A stretch of 64,000 nucleotides of DNA, taken from contig JAJZLY010000001.1 of the NCBI GenBank assembly GCA_021850485.1, forward strand, positions 1 to 64,000, read 5' to 3'. The DNA is from Bacillota bacterium (GTDB lineage: Bacteria > Bacillota > Sulfobacillia > JAJZYS01 > JAJZLH01). The position numbers and the translations under genes are program-made. This document shows, piece by piece, positions 62,885-64,000 of this stretch; positions within the stretch are counted from its first letter, which is position 1, and each line of letters opens with the position of its first letter. Under the pieces are notes generated by a model that worked only from the letters and a program-made list of their open reading frames with translations, searched no databases and was not told where the DNA came from.

Positions 62885-63381
62885 CCACTGCGCTTTACCC
62901 GGGCACCTTCGACCCGCCCCACTTCGGTCATCTGGACATCGTGCGTCGGGCGTCAGGCCTATTCGACCGGGTGGTGGTCGGCGTGTTGGCCAATCCGCAA
63001 AAAGAGCCCCTGTTTAGCGCACAAGAGCGCCAGCGTCTGTTGCTTTCCGCCACAGCCGAGATCCCTGGCGTCGAGGTGATGGTCTTTGAAGGACTCACGG
63101 TCGAGTTGGCAAGACGGCTGCCGGCCCAGGTGATCGTGCGCGGTCTGCGGGCGATCTTGGATTACGACTACGAGGTGCAGATGGCACTGATGAACCGTCA
63201 GTTGGCCAGTGAGATCGAGACCTTGTTCATGTTGACGGCTTCGCGCTATAGCCACCTGTCCTCAACCTTGGTCAAGCAGATCTCGACCTTTCATGCGCCC
63301 TTGGGCGAGATGGTGCCGCCAGCCGTAGCGGCAGCTCTTGAGCAGCGGGCACGGACTAAGGGCGAGAAGAATAGAGGGTAA
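62881..63381 (+). CDS. coaD: Phosphopantetheine adenylyltransferase (CTG start)
   Basis: 166 aa. The penultimate step of CoA synthesis. ALYPGTFDPPHFGHLDIV holds the T/HxGH nucleotidyl-transferase motif, and YSHLSSTLVKQ is the second motif. Only CTG 62881 gives the standard start; it follows GGAGG (62868-62872) by 8 bp, and no ATG/GTG/TTG exists nearby in frame. It overlaps the rsmD stop. Confidence 0.94.
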   Translation: MTTALYPGTFDPPHFGHLDIVRRASGLFDRVVVGVLANPQKEPLFSAQERQRLLLSATAEIPGVEVMVFEGLTVELARRLPAQVIVRGLRAILDYDYEVQMALMNRQLASEIETLFMLTASRYSHLSSTLVKQISTFHAPLGEMVPPAVAAALEQRARTKGEKNRG

Positions 63382-63413
63382 TCGGCCGCCGGAGAGCCGC
63401 GCTCGCGATCGGG

Positions 63414-63427
63414 TGATCAGCTGATCA
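63414..63427. promoter_or_regulatory. 14-bp perfect palindrome
   Basis: TGATCAGCTGATCA in the gap between coaD and the kinase gene. May be an operator or a chance structure. Confidence 0.3.
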
Positions 63428-63486
63428 GGCGCAGACGCCAGCGGCGCAAGTCAGGCGTTTTAGGTGGGGCTGGGGGGCAGCAGCCA

Positions 63487-63921
63487 TTGATTTTGCCCCA
63501 GAGGTCGCTCGACCAGATGATGGCTCGGTGGCCCCAGCCCATGAAGGGAAAGGCCGCCCTGGTCGCCATCGACGGGATGGGCGGGGCCGGAAAGACGACT
63601 CTGGCAGACGCCGTGTTGGCTCATGGGCCTGCGCCGATAACGCTGGTGCACGGCGATGATTTCTACAGGCCAGAGCAGCCTAACTGGGCCTCTTGGACAC
63701 CTGCCGAAGGTTACGAGTGCTACTTTGATTACCAGCGGTTAGTCCAGCAGCTGCTGGAGCCACTGCGGAGCACTACCAGCGCTCGCTTCCAGCGCTACAA
63801 CTGGGCCCGCAACCGACTGGACAGCTGGGTCGAGGTGGCTGCCGAGGGCGTGGTGGTGGCGGAGGGTTCCAACAGTTGGCCGGTTACATCTACTTTCATC
63901 GGTAAGTGTGATATACTGTAG
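63487..63921 (+). pseudogene. Uridine kinase-like P-loop protein, interrupted by IS607-family insertion
   Basis: The N-terminal part is a normal uridine/nucleoside-kinase-like domain: IDGMGGAGKTTLADAVL (Walker A), HGDDFYRP, and a VVVAEG strand near residue 130. Family proteins continue for at least 60 more residues, but here the sequence changes to SNSWPVTSTFIGKCDIL and stops. The change coincides with the end of an IS607-type element, so the gene is likely broken. TTG 63487 is the first start (GGGGGG upstream); ATG 63517 is another. Confidence 0.65.
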
Positions 63922-64000
63922 GCATGAAACTTAGTGTTTGGGCGAAGGAGCAAGGCATAACCTACCAAGCCGCGTGGCGAATGTACCGCGACGGCAAACT
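63882..64000 (+). mobile_element. Left end of an IS607-family element
   Basis: Beginning of an insertion sequence, recognised from its resolvase start. The GG at 63882-63883 is a plausible junction, since IS607 elements recombine at GG dinucleotides and have no terminal inverted repeats. Base composition after this point is visibly more AT-rich than the host genes. The exact boundary is inferred. Confidence 0.6.
63924..64000 (+). CDS. IS607-family serine recombinase, N-terminal fragment
   Basis: 25 residues before the window ends: MKLSVWAKEQGITYQAAW then RMYRDGKL. This is the MerR-like helix-turn-helix that opens IS607 OrfA resolvases (typical MKLSxWAKxxGISYKTAWRWF). A TATACT -10 element (63912-63917) lies upstream and might initiate a short-leader transcript. 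The partner transposon gene (tnpB) would lie outside the window. Confidence 0.75.
   Translation, partial: MKLSVWAKEQGITYQAAWRMYRDGK

Overview
The window is a GC-rich, densely coding bacterial chromosome segment: about 60 protein genes, three tRNAs and one mobile-element end. Gene order points to a Bacillota-type (low-branching Firmicutes-like) chromosome in spite of the high GC. pcrA-ligA-(oppDF)-gatCAB-rlmCD, polA-mutM-(orf)-coaE and rsmD-coaD all match the order known from Bacillus. A secreted protease with three S-layer homology domains, a lipoprotein PstS with a Bacillus-style PHO box, and GGAGG ribosome sites also fit. A bacterial HMG-CoA reductase, a ComA homologue and a mitochondrial-type aconitase suggest a deep or uncultivated lineage (relatives of Sulfobacillus/Thermaerobacter are one guess). 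The exact taxon cannot be decided from the sequence alone. Starts are often GTG or TTG, and at least two appear to be CTG. Genes in operons usually overlap by a few bases (ATGA, GTGA or CTGA).

Layout. 1-9.6 kb: DNA repair and Glu-tRNA(Gln) amidation operon (pcrA 3' end, ligA, oppDF, gatCAB, rlmCD). 9.6-12.7 kb: accessory island with a strong promoter driving a 58-aa charged protein, two tandem cupin paralogues and a LysR regulator. 12.7-21.7 kb: trmL, nrdR, a HAD-methyltransferase fusion, an unknown protein, a MagIII-like glycosylase, a Cof-type phosphatase, a thioredoxin-fold protein, an aminotransferase, murD and typA. 21.7-27.6 kb: Nudix hydrolase, dnaE, M42 peptidase and a membrane protein. 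27.6-28.1 kb: remnant of a PemK/MazF-type toxin with an antitoxin-like partner. 28.3-33.5 kb: polA-mutM-orf-coaE flanked by three tRNA-Leu genes, then msrA. 33.5-40.7 kb: acetyltransferases, transporters, a VOC protein, the M6-SLH protease and a short-chain dehydrogenase with an altered active site.

40.7-46.6 kb: pstSCA behind a PHO box, without pstB or phoU, followed on the opposite strand by a GtrA-GT2-GT39 triple fusion for lipid-linked sugar transfer. 46.9-52.8 kb: aconitase, methyltransferase, superoxide dismutase, M32 carboxypeptidase and a hemerythrin-like protein. 52.8-57.4 kb: mtnA plus a class II aldolase, which together look like a 5-deoxypentose-phosphate (DHAP-shunt) salvage cassette, then YbaK, HMG-CoA reductase and a diiron protein. 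57.4-63.4 kb: galT, SDR, folE, hemL, comA, rsmD and coaD. 63.5-64 kb: a uridine-kinase-like gene cut by the left end of an IS607-family element, whose resolvase gene runs off the window.

The most interesting items are the two multidomain fusions, the mtnA-aldolase cassette, the strong-promoter micro-gene, the toxin remnant, the PHO-regulated pst operon that lacks its ATPase, and the IS607 insertion.
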